A stretch of DNA of 64,000 bases from Siphonodentalium dalli (GCA_032622095.1 CP136062.1:154932875-154996874); one strand, 5' to 3'; positions 10,901 through 20,652 are shown, numbered from the stretch's first letter. The notes: a model not told the origin generated them from the letters alone. Translations and numbers: made by a program.

Positions 10901-10969
10901 CTGATGGATGCGATCACCGTGGCGTATTTCGTGTGGACGAAGCTGGTAACAATGGCCTTATCCACCTGA
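1776..10969 (+). CDS. split gene: C-type lectin domain + peritrophin-A domain + mucin-like stalk + C-terminal hydrophobic segment (3' part)
   Basis: Gene-level entry. Four exons share one continuous frame: 1776-1926, 3607-3729, 8317-8535 and 10359-10969; the three joins are all phase 1. The product, partial at its N terminus, runs from the second half of a C-type lectin domain through a six-Cys chitin-binding (CBM14) domain and a Thr/Pro stalk to a hydrophobic C-terminal segment. Such domain combinations are typical of invertebrate extracellular or membrane-tethered proteins of mucosa, cuticle or haemocytes. A surface protein that contacts chitin or glycans is inference. The introns are 1.7, 4.6 and 1.8 kb and filled with mobile elements. 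The start, signal peptide and first half of the lectin domain lie outside the window or were missed. Confidence 0.75.
1927..2415 (+). other. intron sequence with short hairpin
   Basis: Contains a near-perfect inverted repeat: 2050-2071 pairs with 2089-2110 (20 of 22 positions, AGAGGGTGAATTTAG pairing with its complement) around a 17-base loop. Nothing else is recognised. Confidence 0.6.
2446..2514. repeat. 69-bp palindrome copy 1
   Basis: Arms GCCAATGCATTCTCTTATAT and its complement close around a GTCGACCATAGGTCG centre. This can form an almost perfect cruciform or hairpin. Confidence 0.9.
2593..2661. repeat. 69-bp palindrome copy 2
   Basis: Same palindrome as 2446-2514, with the asymmetric centre in the opposite orientation (CGACCTATGGTCGAC). 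Confidence 0.9.
2865..2912. repeat. TATC microsatellite
   Basis: Imperfect (TATC)n/(TA)n run. Confidence 0.8.
2913..3606 (+). other. intron sequence
   Basis: AT-rich, with no reading frame or repeat recognised. It ends in the TTTTACCAG acceptor of the 3607 exon. Confidence 0.5.
3607..3729 (+). CDS. exon: C-terminal part of C-type lectin domain
   Basis: The phase-1 acceptor (TTTTACCAG) joins the 1776-1926 exon and completes a GAT codon. The frame reads SADEDCYVINSDGTFANIPC and ends AVLCET. This matches the EDC...G.W.D..C....CE end of the lectin fold, including the conserved Cys residues. The Ca2+-coordinating WND motif is replaced by FAN, again arguing against canonical sugar binding. The donor GTATTG starts at 3730, phase 1. 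Exactly 41 codons. Confidence 0.78.
3730..4643 (+). other. intron sequence
   Basis: Contains a decayed fragment of the 68-bp minisatellite unit (3763-3790). Short overlapping frames at 4255-4500 occur on both strands and show no domain, so I treat them as chance. Confidence 0.45.
4644..4712. repeat. 69-bp palindrome copy 3
   Basis: Diverged copy of the GCCAATGCATTCTC palindrome. An A/T-rich spacer-like segment follows, so it is probably part of a decayed MITE to about 4800. Confidence 0.85.
4928..4996. repeat. 69-bp palindrome copy 4
   Basis: Same palindrome family as 2446-2514. Confidence 0.9.
5077..5145. repeat. 69-bp palindrome copy 5
   Basis: Same palindrome family, centre inverted relative to the 4928 copy. 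Confidence 0.9.
5176..5794 (+). other. intron sequence
   Basis: No exon seen. A GC-rich patch (GGTGAGCGGCGCGGTCGG) and a poly-C run lie at 5511-5561. Confidence 0.4.
5795..6070 (+). repeat. dispersed repeat, copy A
   Basis: Shares blocks such as AAATTCATGTACTGT, TTTGTTTGACAA, ACAATACGGAAAAA and GATAGCACACTAGTCAA, in order, with 9045-9355. No terminal repeats or coding frame were recognised. Confidence 0.75.
6402..6539. repeat. paired palindromes of the GCCAATGCATTCTC family (copies 6 and 7)
   Basis: A short palindrome (6402-6439) and a full one (6467-6539) lie within an outer inverted repeat ATCATGTGCC...GGCACATGAT. This arrangement matches the paired palindromes of the 2420 element, without its piggyBac-like ends. 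Confidence 0.8.
6540..7745 (+). other. intron sequence
   Basis: No exon recognised. Around 7180-7330 there is weak similarity to the inner part of the MITE family at 18225-18617 (TATTACTATTTCTTCGGC..., GAGTCGAGGAGCCCACCC). Confidence 0.35.
7750..8160 (+). repeat. dispersed repeat pair, copy A
   Basis: Aligned blocks such as CTGCCAATTGGGTCA, CCCCAATAACACACA, GCATCTGAAGCCAGTTATTT and TATTGGGCTGACTTAAT recur in the same order at 12056-12430. No coding capacity. Confidence 0.8.
8317..8535 (+). CDS. exon: peritrophin-A / CBM14 chitin-binding domain
   Basis: The phase-1 acceptor TGTTTACAG is followed by NRCRDECWGEMAGKF, then DSYIECSGG, then CPWGEMWNSTTREC. The spacing of six Cys with an aromatic-rich C..YIEC..G and CP.G..WN..T..C fits the CBM14 family, which binds chitin. 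Several N-glycosylation sequons (NST, NQT) fit an extracellular location. The donor GTAAGT at 8536 gives a symmetric 1-1 exon of 219 bases. A weaker in-phase donor GTCAGT at 8473 would drop the last Cys. The open frame continues past the donor into a foldback element, which I take as intron. Confidence 0.8.
8610..8887. mobile_element. foldback element with about 95-bp arms
   Basis: 8610-8705 pairs with 8792-8887: blocks TCGCGGCCATATTG, ATTCATCCAG and GTTCTGGA.GTGCATTC face their complements. The centre holds repeated TATGGAACTTTTGAATATTC. It lies in the intron just after the CBM14 exon. No target duplication was identified. Confidence 0.75.
9045..9355 (+). repeat. dispersed repeat, copy B
   Basis: Second copy of the 5795-6070 repeat, same orientation and block order, with a small local duplication of ATATCATGGGGTTAACTTC. 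Confidence 0.75.
9356..10016 (+). other. intron sequence
   Basis: A 121-codon minus frame and a plus frame overlap at 9447-9812. They arise from a region with repeated ACATCGGGATTT blocks and show no domain, so they are rejected as genes. Confidence 0.4.
10018..10084 (+). repeat. three tandem copies of a 23-bp unit
   Basis: GAAAGGCATGACGGGTGTCA and two variants follow one another. Confidence 0.85.
10359..10969 (+). CDS. last exon: mucin-like Thr-rich stalk and C-terminal hydrophobic segment
   Basis: The acceptor TATATTCTAG, phase 1, joins the 8535 donor. The exon starts ITVEFDITTMKC, then has a Thr-rich tract of about 50 residues with Ser/Pro/Ala, a short non-repetitive CLCKH segment, a second Thr/Pro tract and a basic KYRRKQ patch. 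About 27 hydrophobic residues (SVSVIGLFTVVGLPV... to VAYFVW) follow, then a short tail and TGA at 10967-10969. The tracts are predicted O-glycosylated stalks; the hydrophobic end is a membrane anchor or a GPI signal. AATAAA-like signals occur at about 11225, 11385 and 11663; which is used is unknown. Confidence 0.75.
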
Positions 10970-12055
10970 GGAAGTTTTCCGCACAGCCACACACATTGTC
11001 CTGAATCGAGACACAAGTCACGATTAGTTTAAACAGTACTGTCCCTCTATGGACATTCAAATATATAATTACAGTAGGTACAAATTGAGAAGAACAAATG
11101 GATTAGGCAACAAGCCATAGGCTTATTTGAAGCCCACTCCCTCGGCAATGGCGCGGCTGCAAGTCAAGTAGGGGTAAATTATAGAGGCAGAACAAAGATC
11201 AATAGAAAGAAGAAAAAAATTTAAATAAAAACTACAGTCGAGCCAGGGACAGAAGAGAATGCCAGAATTTAGAGAGAAGACCAGAAAGTACAGAATGTGA
11301 GGTGTATTTATAATTATATGTGATCATGCATAATAATTAATTTCAAAGAAACCAAACAGATATATAATAATAAATGTCAAGGAAATAAAAAGTATTTATA
11401 CATATTTATGAACGAGAAAATAACCATGTGAACATCTACAGTGGTCCCTTGACCCGACGATCTACGTTGGAGAGACAAAGAGCATCTCGGTAGTCACGTT
11501 TCGAATGGATAGAACTTTCATGCATGATATTTGTAGACAAAATAGTTGGCTTTTATCATCGTGAATTTCGTATGGACGAAACAGGATTGTCTTACCACCT
11601 GTGATAAACTTATTGTAAAATAAGACAAACGCTGGATCTGACTATGTAGATTACTGTCTGCAAAATAAAATACTCTTGTATTGTACATATATACATCCGG
11701 GCCACAATTACAACAACATAATTAATATATGTGAAATATTCATGTTATATATGAGCTAACGCATGTCTTTTGAGAAAAATAAATATTGATCACTATAACC
11801 CATGATAAAGCTATGTGTATCCCTCTGCTGTGGAAATTTGGTGGGAATATATAATACTCTTGCTCAATGTGTTACACGCATATATGCTCATAAATTGTAT
11901 ATCCAAATGGCATCACAAAACGGCATCCTTATAAATGGATTATACGTAATGTCTCACCTTGTCGGAGTGATCGTCGACAGCTTTAGCATTTTGAACGACA
12001 TCATATACTTATTAATAGCTATTTGTTGTCGTATTTTTTTTTCGGACGGATATAT
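10970..12055 (+). other. 3' flank / probable 3' UTR, then intergenic
   Basis: AT-rich, with candidate polyadenylation signals at about 11225, 11385 and 11663. A 127-codon frame at 11802-12185 runs into the 12056 repeat and has no domain. Confidence 0.4.
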
Positions 12056-12430
12056 TTACATAGCCCGTCCGTATTACACTAAATCATGTTCGTTGATCGG
12101 TCAACTGCCAATTGGGTCACCGGTTTTATTCCCCAATAACACACAGACCGGAACACGAACACGACGTCATAAATTGTTGACCTAATCACTAAAAGCAATC
12201 AGCAGAAATGCATCTGAAGCCAGTTATTTATAGCGATCACGTTGTCGTTGCTAAGTGTTATATTGGGCTGACTTAATGTGCTGCGTGGGTAAGATTTTGT
12301 GAAAATAAATAAGAAAACACTCAGCTGTTTTAGGGAATGAATCATCAAAAGGCTATATAAATATATGTAGTGAAATGAATGTAGTGGGTGTGTGCTATAT
12401 GACGCTGTGGTTGGTGCGGGCACAGCTAGT
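12056..12430 (+). repeat. dispersed repeat pair, copy B
   Basis: Second copy of the 7750-8160 repeat, same orientation, with local insertions and deletions. Confidence 0.8.
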
Positions 12431-13345
12431 AAGATCCGTTTCAATTCAATTGGTTATTATCATCGCATAAATAGTACATTGGTTCAAATATTAAATTAAA
12501 GTGCTTAGTTTCCTGGATTAAATCTAGGCTACGTCACCCCCCCTGTTTGTTCCGGTTTCGACAATCTAGCAGAACCATGTCTTCGTTATGATTTCTAAAC
12601 AATTTTTTAAATGTTTTTGTCTAAGCATCGCATTAAATCGCGTTTGTTATGGCTCTAGCATGTATCCACGACCGTGCTATAAGGTGTGTAAGTTTCGATC
12701 AATTCGCGACATGTTGTTTTTACTATAAGCTCAACAGAATCACGATAAACACTGGGGTGGTGCGTTTCCAATTGGTTCGCACACGCACTACATTCATTTC
12801 TACAGCGCTCACTTGATATTATCACAAACGTCGAATACGATATTTGTGGCAGTAAACGTCGAAAAATTGTCATTTGGAGAGACAGGTCCGCATTTATTTT
12901 TGTCGGAAAAGGGCCAAAATTTAAGCCATGCATACATCACTGGACATAACAATTCACAATGGTAAATCATATCACACATTAGACTATAACTGGGTTCCAA
13001 TTAGAAGTTTGCTTACCATATACTATTATACAGTGTGTTTCGTTGAACACTCATTAAACAGTGAAGAGACATCAAGTATCCATTGCATTTGCCAAATTAG
13101 CCACTCTTTCATAATGTATTTTTCTGCTTATCATATGCAGGTACAAAACAGACATCGCAGAAATCTATAAAAGAATCCACCAAATGTCAATGAAACCAGT
13201 AGAAATATGATATCACTAGCTGAAACGGACTCCCTGCGGCACATGACAAATAATTTCCACTCTTGTATATGTACATACTATTTATTATTATCCATCCCAT
13301 AACTAACACCATTTCCGACTGGGCAAAAGCCGCCACGTGATAGTC
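12431..13345. other. non-coding stretch
   Basis: Frames at 12655-13170 overlap on both strands, without domain or codon signal. Nothing else is supported. Confidence 0.35.
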
Positions 13346-13350
13346 CTGGA

Positions 13351-13425
13351 AAAAGTCATATTGGACTCCCGAAAGTCATATTGGACTCCCGACTGTGCAA
13401 TATCACTTTTTATTGGACTCCGTGA
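13351..13425 (+). repeat. short direct repeats (AAGTCATATTGGACTCCCG)
   Basis: The 20-bp unit is present twice in tandem, followed by a shorter ATTGGACTCCG; a further CATATTGGACTCG is at about 13702. Confidence 0.75.
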
Positions 13426-13667
13426 CGTCACGAATTAATTCTATTGCGAAATGTGATGCGCGCGCAACACTGATGGATTTTAGCAGACGTTTCACTTCCG
13501 CATTGAGTTTTTTTTCTCACTTCCGTGTTTACTTTTCCAAATCATGCTTTCTGATGATCAAATTACAGGCTTTTATAGAGAATTAAGTGCCGACAAATAC
13601 CAAAAATAACCACAAAAGATTTATTCCCAAAATTTGGATAAGCATACAGATGGATAATAAAAATGTC

Positions 13668-13764
13668 ATTATACAATGTTGTGTACATTTGTGGTGAAAA
13701 GACATATTGGACTCGACACTGGTGTGTACAAGAAAAACTCATACTGTACACAACATTGTATAAT
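13668..13764. repeat. 20-bp perfect inverted repeat with 57-base loop
   Basis: ATTATACAATGTTGTGTACA at 13668-13687 pairs perfectly with 13745-13764. It may be the ends of a small MITE or a transcribed hairpin. Confidence 0.8.
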
Positions 13765-14031
13765 AACTTTATAGTATGCTACTTCAATATATCCGCGTGC
13801 AAATAGTTTCATTTTGGACCTAACTAATTTGAGTATGGAATAAGCCCATATTATTCTGTTATTCTGTTGGATGGCGCGGGCCACAATGAAAGCACATATG
13901 TGAAGAGCGTGAATCTGGTGCTGAAATAGACCTATATCGAGCTTAATTGTATTGTTATTATTATTTATTATATTTTCAGTAACTTGTTCTGCCAAAATAA
14001 TAATCGTATCCCCACTCCCGGAAGTGCCATG

Positions 14032-14092
14032 ATGTTATCCTACTCCCAGAGGTTTATCCTACTCCCAGAGGTTTATCCTACTCCCAGCGGTG
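14032..14092 (+). repeat. 19-bp direct repeat, three copies
   Basis: TTATCCTACTCCCAGAGG is repeated in tandem just upstream of the Crypton-like frame. Confidence 0.8.
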
Positions 14093-14217
14093 ACGGACTA
14101 TTTATCACAACCTCGCACGTTCCGAATTACGTAATTCGAAGTGCACGTTTTGGATTACTCCCCTTTCACCAAAATAATTGTCTTCTGTCTCAAGTTTGTT
14201 TCCGTCGAGCTGTCAAA

Positions 14218-14634
14218 ATGTCACTGCAGTTGTCAGAAATGGATTTGGGAACGATTGATGATGACTTTTTACGCCAACTTTTGGAATCAGACATAGATTA
14301 TGGTAACGTTGATGATTCGGTGACTGTCGATGCCAGCGAGAATGTTTCGGGAGCTGCGGAATCGAATTCTCGATCCAACGGGAGATTTCAAATGATGGAT
14401 GATGAACAATTGACTAACTTTATGGCCGAAAATGAAAATACATTAAAGAAAACCATGTTGGATGTTAGATTATTTCAGAACTTCTTGAAGGCAAAATATG
14501 GCTTTACATCAGAATTTGCGGAACTCGAGCCTGGAACTCTGTGTGAGTACCTATGCCACTTCCTTGTATCTGTGAGACTGCGATATGTTGATGAATATGA
14601 ACCCACCACCCACTACACTCAGGGCGTTTCTTGA
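14218..14634 (+). pseudogene. N-terminal fragment of a Crypton-type tyrosine-recombinase-family protein (QRICH1/KIAA1958/ZMYM-like region)
   Basis: I start it at the ATG at 14218 (MSLQLSEMDLGTIDDDFL, a good AAA context); the frame is open from 13984 but the extra part covers the direct repeats. An acidic, Ser-rich leader is followed by LTNFMAENENTLKKTMLDVRL, then FLKAKYGF, then LCHFLVSVRLRYVDEYEP. This resembles the helical core-binding region before the catalytic domain in Cryptons and host proteins derived from them. After EYEP the expected TTLRAFL appears only in another frame (from 14603), implying a frameshift. The sequence then breaks into a 527-bp satellite, so the catalytic Arg/Tyr domain is absent. 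The family call is from motif memory, not a search. Confidence 0.5.
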
Positions 14635-16912
14635 CCTCTCACAATGCAGTAATTATATTTATGTTTTACTCCTAGACTATTTCTATATTTATAAGTTTGC
14701 TGCAGATCGGCGTCTAACACCCCTCCCCACAATCTCTCAACCAAACAATACCTGTACATATACTTGCTTTTGAAATACATGAATCGGTAGCCTATCTGTT
14801 CTTCAGAAATGAATTGTGATTGAATTGTCAGACTATTCTGCATTATTTTTGAAGATTTATAGTAATTAGTATTTCCAACATTCATGTACATTATCTGACA
14901 GTACTATTATCAATACTGTCCATTTCAAATGGGGTTGTATTTAAAATTTATGAGTGTGTTGGCCTGTTAGGCTGCCAACAAACATGGGCTACAGGGCCAA
15001 ATAAGGAATCTCTTTATGATTTTTTTTAAAGCACATTGCAGCAAACATGAACGATTGCTGATGCAAACATTAAATATATACCCCGTCTGATTTAACAGTT
15101 ATTAAAATTAGTATTTCTTCAGCTATGGGGGTAAACCATGTTTCATTTTAGTCAAGAAACACCTCTCACAATGCAGTAATTATATTTATGTTTTACTCCT
15201 AGTCTATTTCTATATTTATAAGTTTGCTGCAGATCGGCGTCTAACACCCCTCCCCACAATCTCTCAACCAAACAATACCTGTACATATACTTGCTTTTGA
15301 AATACATGAATCAGTAGCCTATCTGTTCTTCAGAAATGAATTGTGATTGAATTGTCAGACTATTCTGCATTATTTTTGAAGATTCATAGTAATTAGTATT
15401 TCCAACATTCATGTATATTATCTGACATAAACCAAACCATACATATCGGTACCATGTCCAAGGCTGAATGTTTTCTAGAAGCACAACCTTGTTCTAGTCG
15501 TAATCATAACCACTATAATTCTAACTATATCTATAACTTTATGAAGTCATGGAATATAAGTAGAGGCTCACCTTTTCGATTGCAAATTTGTTTATCTCGA
15601 TTAATCTGTTAACAACGATTGAAGTATTTATTTAGATACAACCATGTATATTTGAGACCTTATAGTATGATACATGAACATCATCAACTCATTAGTTCTC
15701 AAAAATAAAAGTCGACGAGGAAGGCTACTTTTGAAAAAAAATAATGCACACCATTTGTGTGTGTCCCTCTCAACTCTAGACACCGCTGAGTCGAAGGAAC
15801 AACTTGTGACATTCTTAAACCGCACAATTACATTCATGATATTATGAATATGATTATTTATAAGTTTGCTGAAGATCGGCGTCTAACACCCCTCCCCACA
15901 AGCTCTCAACCAAACAATACCTGTACATATACTTGCTTTTGAAATACATGAATCGGTATCCTATCTGTTCTTCAGAAATGAATTGTGATTGAATTGTCAG
16001 ACTATTCTGCATTATTTTTGAAGATTCATAGTAATTAGTATTTCCAACATTCATGTACATTATCTGACAGTACTATTATCAATACTGCCCATTTCAAATG
16101 GGATTGTATTTAAAATTTATGAGTGTGTTGGCCTGTTAGGCTGCCAACAAACATGGGCTACAGGGCCAAATAAGGAATCTCTTTATGATTTTTGTTTAAA
16201 GCACATTGCAGCAAACATGAACGGTTGCTGATGCAAACATTAAATATATACCTCGTCTGATTTAACAGTTATTAAAATTAGTATTTCTTCAGCTATGGGG
16301 GTAAACCATGTTTCATTTTAGTCAAGAAACACCTCTCACAATGCAGTAATTATATTTATGTTTTACTCCTAGTCTATTTCTATATTTATAAGTTTGCTGC
16401 AGATCGGCGTCTAACACCCCTCCCCACAATCTCTCAACCAAACAATACCTGTACATATACTTGCTTTTGAAATACATGTATCGGTAGCCTATCTGTTCTT
16501 CAGAAATGAATTGTGATTGAATTGTCAGACTATTCTGCATTATTTTTGAAGATTCATAGTAATTAGTATTTCCAACATTCATGTACATTATCTGACAATA
16601 CTATTATCAATACTGTCCATTTCAAATGGGATTGTATTTAAAATTTATGAGTGTGTTGGCCTGTTAGGCTGCCAACAAACATGGGCTACAGGGCCAAATA
16701 AGGAATCTCTTTATGATTTGTTTTAAAGTACATTGCAGCAAACATGAACGATTGCTGATGCAAACATTAAATATATACCCCGTCTGATTTAACAGTTATT
16801 AAAATTAGTATTTATCCAGCTGTGGGGGTAAACCATGTTTCATTTTAGTCAAGAAACACCTCTCACAATGCAGTAATTATATTTATGTTTTACTCCTAGT
16901 CTATTTCCATAT
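14634..16912 (+). repeat. 527-bp tandem repeat array
   Basis: The unit starts ACCTCTCACAATGCAGTAAT and ends TTTTAGTCAAGAAAC. Copy 1 is 14634-15160; copy 2 is 15161 to about 15427, truncated; copy 3 is about 15854-16330, lacking its first 50 bases; copy 4 is 16331-16857; copy 5 is 16858-16912, partial. Two full starts are exactly 527 bases apart at both ends. Between copies 2 and 3, 15428-15853 is unrelated sequence. The roughly 70-90-residue minus-strand frames that recur here are repeats of one non-coding unit. Confidence 0.9.
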
Positions 16913-18224
16913 ATTAAGTGATGCGTGGTTCCAACTGGAATTTCCCCAATGCTTGTCATCACAATTTATTCAAACAAACCATTTTTCATTGTGATCAGTA
17001 TGGTGTTATAACCTAAGTGCCTATAAATAAAACATGATTACTAAATCAAGAATACTTGCAAGTACTGCATACCAAATTTTAATGTATCTACATGCCGTCT
17101 ATATAATGAAATATTGTAAATTTAGTTTCTGGTGATATATTTTAGTCATTTTTCAAAAAATAAGTTCCGTTCGTAGCTTGTTTTAGAAAACTCTTGAGAT
17201 TTGATGGGTGGGTTCCTGGACTCAAATATAATTGTTTCTACCCCCAAAGTCGAAGACTAGTGAATTATGTGCATTAAATTGTACAGAGTGACCTCATACT
17301 CAGCAGAAATTTAAAATAATGTTAAGAGATCTCTATCACATTTCTTTCCCATGAAAATTTTATGTGCAAGTAATGTGATGGCGATCTCCTTGGTTTATTA
17401 TTATAGATGTACATGTATGATGCAATCTAAAATATCTCTTTACTATAATATATATAAATATAACTACCTTGTATACTATCAGTGCCAGTACTTACAATGT
17501 ACATGTACCATACATACTATTTTGGGATTGACAACTATATGTCGCATTGTGGGTTTAGTTTGTAGAATTGATGCAGTTACACACTGATTCTTTGCGTCCT
17601 GTCATTGGAAATGGGGGCCTCTTGATACATTTACATCTACCGATACGTATATATCGTCCATTGCAATTTGGCTTTTTGAATGGAAAAAAGTAGATACAAT
17701 TAGAAAGTTTTTAATGACATTTAAAGCAGAAATATAACTGGACCAATTCATGAGGTCACATAACCATTAACTCAAGCATGTAAAGTGCGTTAGTCAGAGT
17801 GTTCGTTACTAGTAGTTCGATGTGTTCGATTGTCGAGAAGTTCAATAGTTTCATGGTTCAATTGCCCAACGGTTCAATTCAAGTTACCCAGGTTTGAAAG
17901 AATCGGTTGTGTGTTTTACAACACATTAATTTAGTCAGTTATATACATGTATGCTAATAGTATTACCCTCATACAAAATAAATTACTCGCGACATAACAA
18001 AACATGTATTGCCCATAAAATTGTACACAAATTAAGGCAATAGTTATGCAATTGATAGCTTACACATACCGGTACATGTACGGAGTGTGAATGGGCATCT
18101 ATAATTACAAATTTTGAGACAATGTAGACTCTAAAATAACCAAACAGTGGGACTATTAAATATCCAGGTTATGAGACTATCGGACTAGTGCACATTATGC
18201 AAAATGATTTGCGCTTCTCACATA
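16913..18224. other. non-coding stretch
   Basis: No supported gene. At 17160-17260 there is weak similarity to the AAAGGTACTCAATCCGA MITE interior. Confidence 0.35.
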
Positions 18225-18617
18225 TTTAAAGGTACTCAATCCGATCAGAGGGTCCCCATCTCAACAGATTCCAACAACAAATTTTTTTTATCAAAGGTAA
18301 CTTTAGTTATCAGAATCGATTAATTATCCAAAAATAATGCTAACGACTGAACTATCATATATTTGCCCACAATGTGTTATATAGCAACATTTTGTTGAAT
18401 GGAATTTAGTATCGAGAGTATGTCGGTCTGCTTTTCGGTAAACTTCTGGGACAGAAAGTATTTCCGATAATGAAAAATAACAGATTTCTAAAATCGATAT
18501 CTAATATATCTGAGCTTTGATGGGTAGCTCCCTCGACTCGAATCAAATATTTTTGACCCCCTAACCCATTGAAATAGTAATTGAGAGGAGTTTTTTTTCG
18601 GATTGAGTACCTTTAAA
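18225..18617 (+). mobile_element. MITE with AAAGGTACTCAATCCGA terminal inverted repeats, copy 1
   Basis: TTTAAAGGTACTCAATCCGA at the left faces TCGGATTGAGTACCTTTAAA at the right, a perfect terminal inverted repeat. About 393 bp with no transposase. The palindromic TTTAAA end hides the exact target duplication. A second copy is at 36791-37276 in reverse. Confidence 0.85.
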
Positions 18618-18960
18618 GATAAGAAAAAGTTGATAGGTGAATCAGTACATGTACATGTACAGATACAGATACAGATACTTGTAACACCAAACCGGTGTGT
18701 GTGACACCCTCCTTGGTCATAGTGACTAGTGTGTATTGTACAGGGTATTCTAACTGTTTAGAGTTGGTGCAAGTAATGTGCTTGTTTAATTTCTAGCATC
18801 TGAATATTATTTATAGTATACATTGCTATCTGATCAATTGCTACCGATATCAAAAAGGTTAAAGATGGTGTGTGTCTTTCCAAAATATTCTGTATACATG
18901 TACATTTGGGGGTTTATGAGTCAGATAATAACAGGAAACGTAAGTCCTTCTAACATTAAT
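18618..18960. other. non-coding stretch
   Basis: Small ACAGATAC and GTACATGTAC runs at 18640-18680; nothing else recognised. Confidence 0.35.
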
Positions 18961-19792
18961 GGTGGATACACACATGTATGTAATCACTGTATGTGAAATA
19001 CATGCATTTTAGATGGCCACACCAATAATTGACAACATGTATCACCTGCTTGCGAGAGTTTCATTGTTAATAGGCCAGACAAGTGGGAAGTCATAAGCAA
19101 AGTGAAACCCTAAGCTATCAGGACATTTAAGGCCAGTCCAAAATATGACCTCTTACGGATGTGGAAATCAGTTAAGTCTGTGAGATCTGGCATTTTATCA
19201 ATGTACGAACGTCAGAAGCGACACATCTGGTGTATACAGGCTTGATATAGAATATTTTCGACCATATATACAGCTTGCTTGGCGTTTCGAAAGCTTCAAA
19301 TCTCTAAGGGACTTAGTTGGATGAATCGGACGGAATAATCTCAAGAGGAGGGTACAATATAATAGTTTTACTTAAATAGCTCAGAGTTAGCCACCCCGCC
19401 TGGTATATTTCGGGATCATATATAGACCCAAGTCGGGGATCATATAGCCCCCTGCGTAAGGAAATCCTGATTATATTGCCCCCATGTTGGGGATCATAGC
19501 CCATGCATTGGGGAAATCTTGCGACCATCACCTGGATAAAAATCAAGAGAAAACTGACAATGATTTAAACAGAAAGTCCAACATTTGGGTTATCGCGCGA
19601 ACAATTATTTCAAGCAGCCTGACGACTTCGTTCAGTAAACTGCTCTCTGCACGTTCAGAGCTTATCTCGCTGTGGTCAAAGATAGCCGTAATGATTGGGC
19701 TGTCAACGGACACATATACATGATCTGTCTGATCCATGTAAAACGGCAAATACACGATAATTACAGAGATTACATGCATGTGTACATCCACC
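18961..19792 (+). mobile_element. MITE-like element with GGTGGATACACACATG ends, copy 1
   Basis: The left end GGTGGATACACACATGTATG matches the complement of the right end (CATGCATGTGTACATCCACC) with few mismatches. Inner blocks (GGACATTTAAGGCCAGTCCA, ATCTGGCATTTTAT, GTACAATATAAT) recur in two further copies. The minus-strand frame at 19313-19546 lies inside and shows no domain. Confidence 0.75.
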
Positions 19793-20042
19793 CTAAGGAA
19801 TAATGTGTCCTTATGAACCAGGACAAAATATGGCTATTGCTTGAGCATTACTGTATACAAATCGATATTTTGAAGCAATAAGATAATGACAGGAAACATG
19901 TCCTTAGACTAAGAAATAATATCATATGGTATGTGTTTCACACCAGAGCTCATGTTAGTTTAACAGCAAGCTATGCCTGGATCGGAAACACCATGATTCA
20001 ACAAATGGCCTTAACTTTGGTGGGCCCCAACACTAATAAGTC

Positions 20043-20084
20043 TTATGTCTTCTTTGGTGTCCCCCTTGTCTTGACTTTCTGTGT
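20043..20084 (-). CDS. tentative last exon of the unrecognised minus-strand gene
   Basis: The acceptor (TCTTATTTTCAG on the minus strand) is followed, in the phase left by the 20583 donor, by a basic tail TQKVKTRGTPKKT and TAA. Only 13 residues, so support is splice phase alone. Another frame from the same acceptor reads TESQDKGDTKED and also ends soon. Confidence 0.35.
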   Translation of the reverse strand, partial: TQKVKTRGTPKKT

Positions 20085-20582
20085 CTGAAAATAAGATTGA
20101 GTAATATTGTGACTACAACAGAAATGTGGCGCTTCCGATGTGTTGCTCATCGTGCATCTCATTTTGACACTAGTAATATAAATAACTAATGTTAACGTCA
20201 TTCTGCTTTGTTGTATGGAGAAAAACTAAAACAAGGTGTGACAAATAAACTTACGGCTATCAATTGCATATAAGATTTTGTTATTGAAAAATAAAAATAA
20301 AAATAATATTTGCTTTGAATCGATATGGAATCGCAAACATTACACTCATAATTTACCAGGGTGTCATACCCAATGTTTTCTGTGATTGATTTAGTATAAT
20401 CAAAGTGTGTTTTTTAAATGAGACTTCAATGTGGGATTATGAATTCAGTAAAATGTCAATCAATTAACCGAAAGTGATTAACTTCCCATCAAAGTGACAT
20501 CACTTAATCGAAATGTGATAAGACATATGGATAACTGAATACAATTAATTTAAAAATCTAATCAACATAATAACACACTAAC
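20085..20582 (-). other. tentative last intron
   Basis: AT-rich; no repeat recognised. Confidence 0.3.
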
Positions 20583-20652
20583 TTTGGGAACCTTGACAGG
20601 AGGCTCTGTGTCGGTTTGCGTTGCATTTTTCATCATCTCACCAAGCGTAGTG
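20583..20652 (-). CDS. tentative exon of the unrecognised minus-strand gene
   Basis: The minus-strand acceptor TTGTTCAG and donor GTTAGT frame 70 bases. One base completes the split codon left by the 26609 donor, then comes TTLGEMMKNATQTDTEPPVK. Fully open and in phase. The preceding intron is 6 kb because a LINE and several MITEs sit in it. Confidence 0.5.

Noticed and set aside
11802-12185. 127-codon plus frame
   Set aside because: Extends into a dispersed repeat shared with 7750-8160, where the frame is not conserved.
13669-13995. 108-codon minus frame
   Set aside because: Covers one arm of a perfect inverted repeat and AT-rich sequence; no domain.
14619-16588. Repeated minus frames starting MYMNVGNTNYY
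   Set aside because: One non-coding satellite unit read several times; no domain and no independent codon signal.
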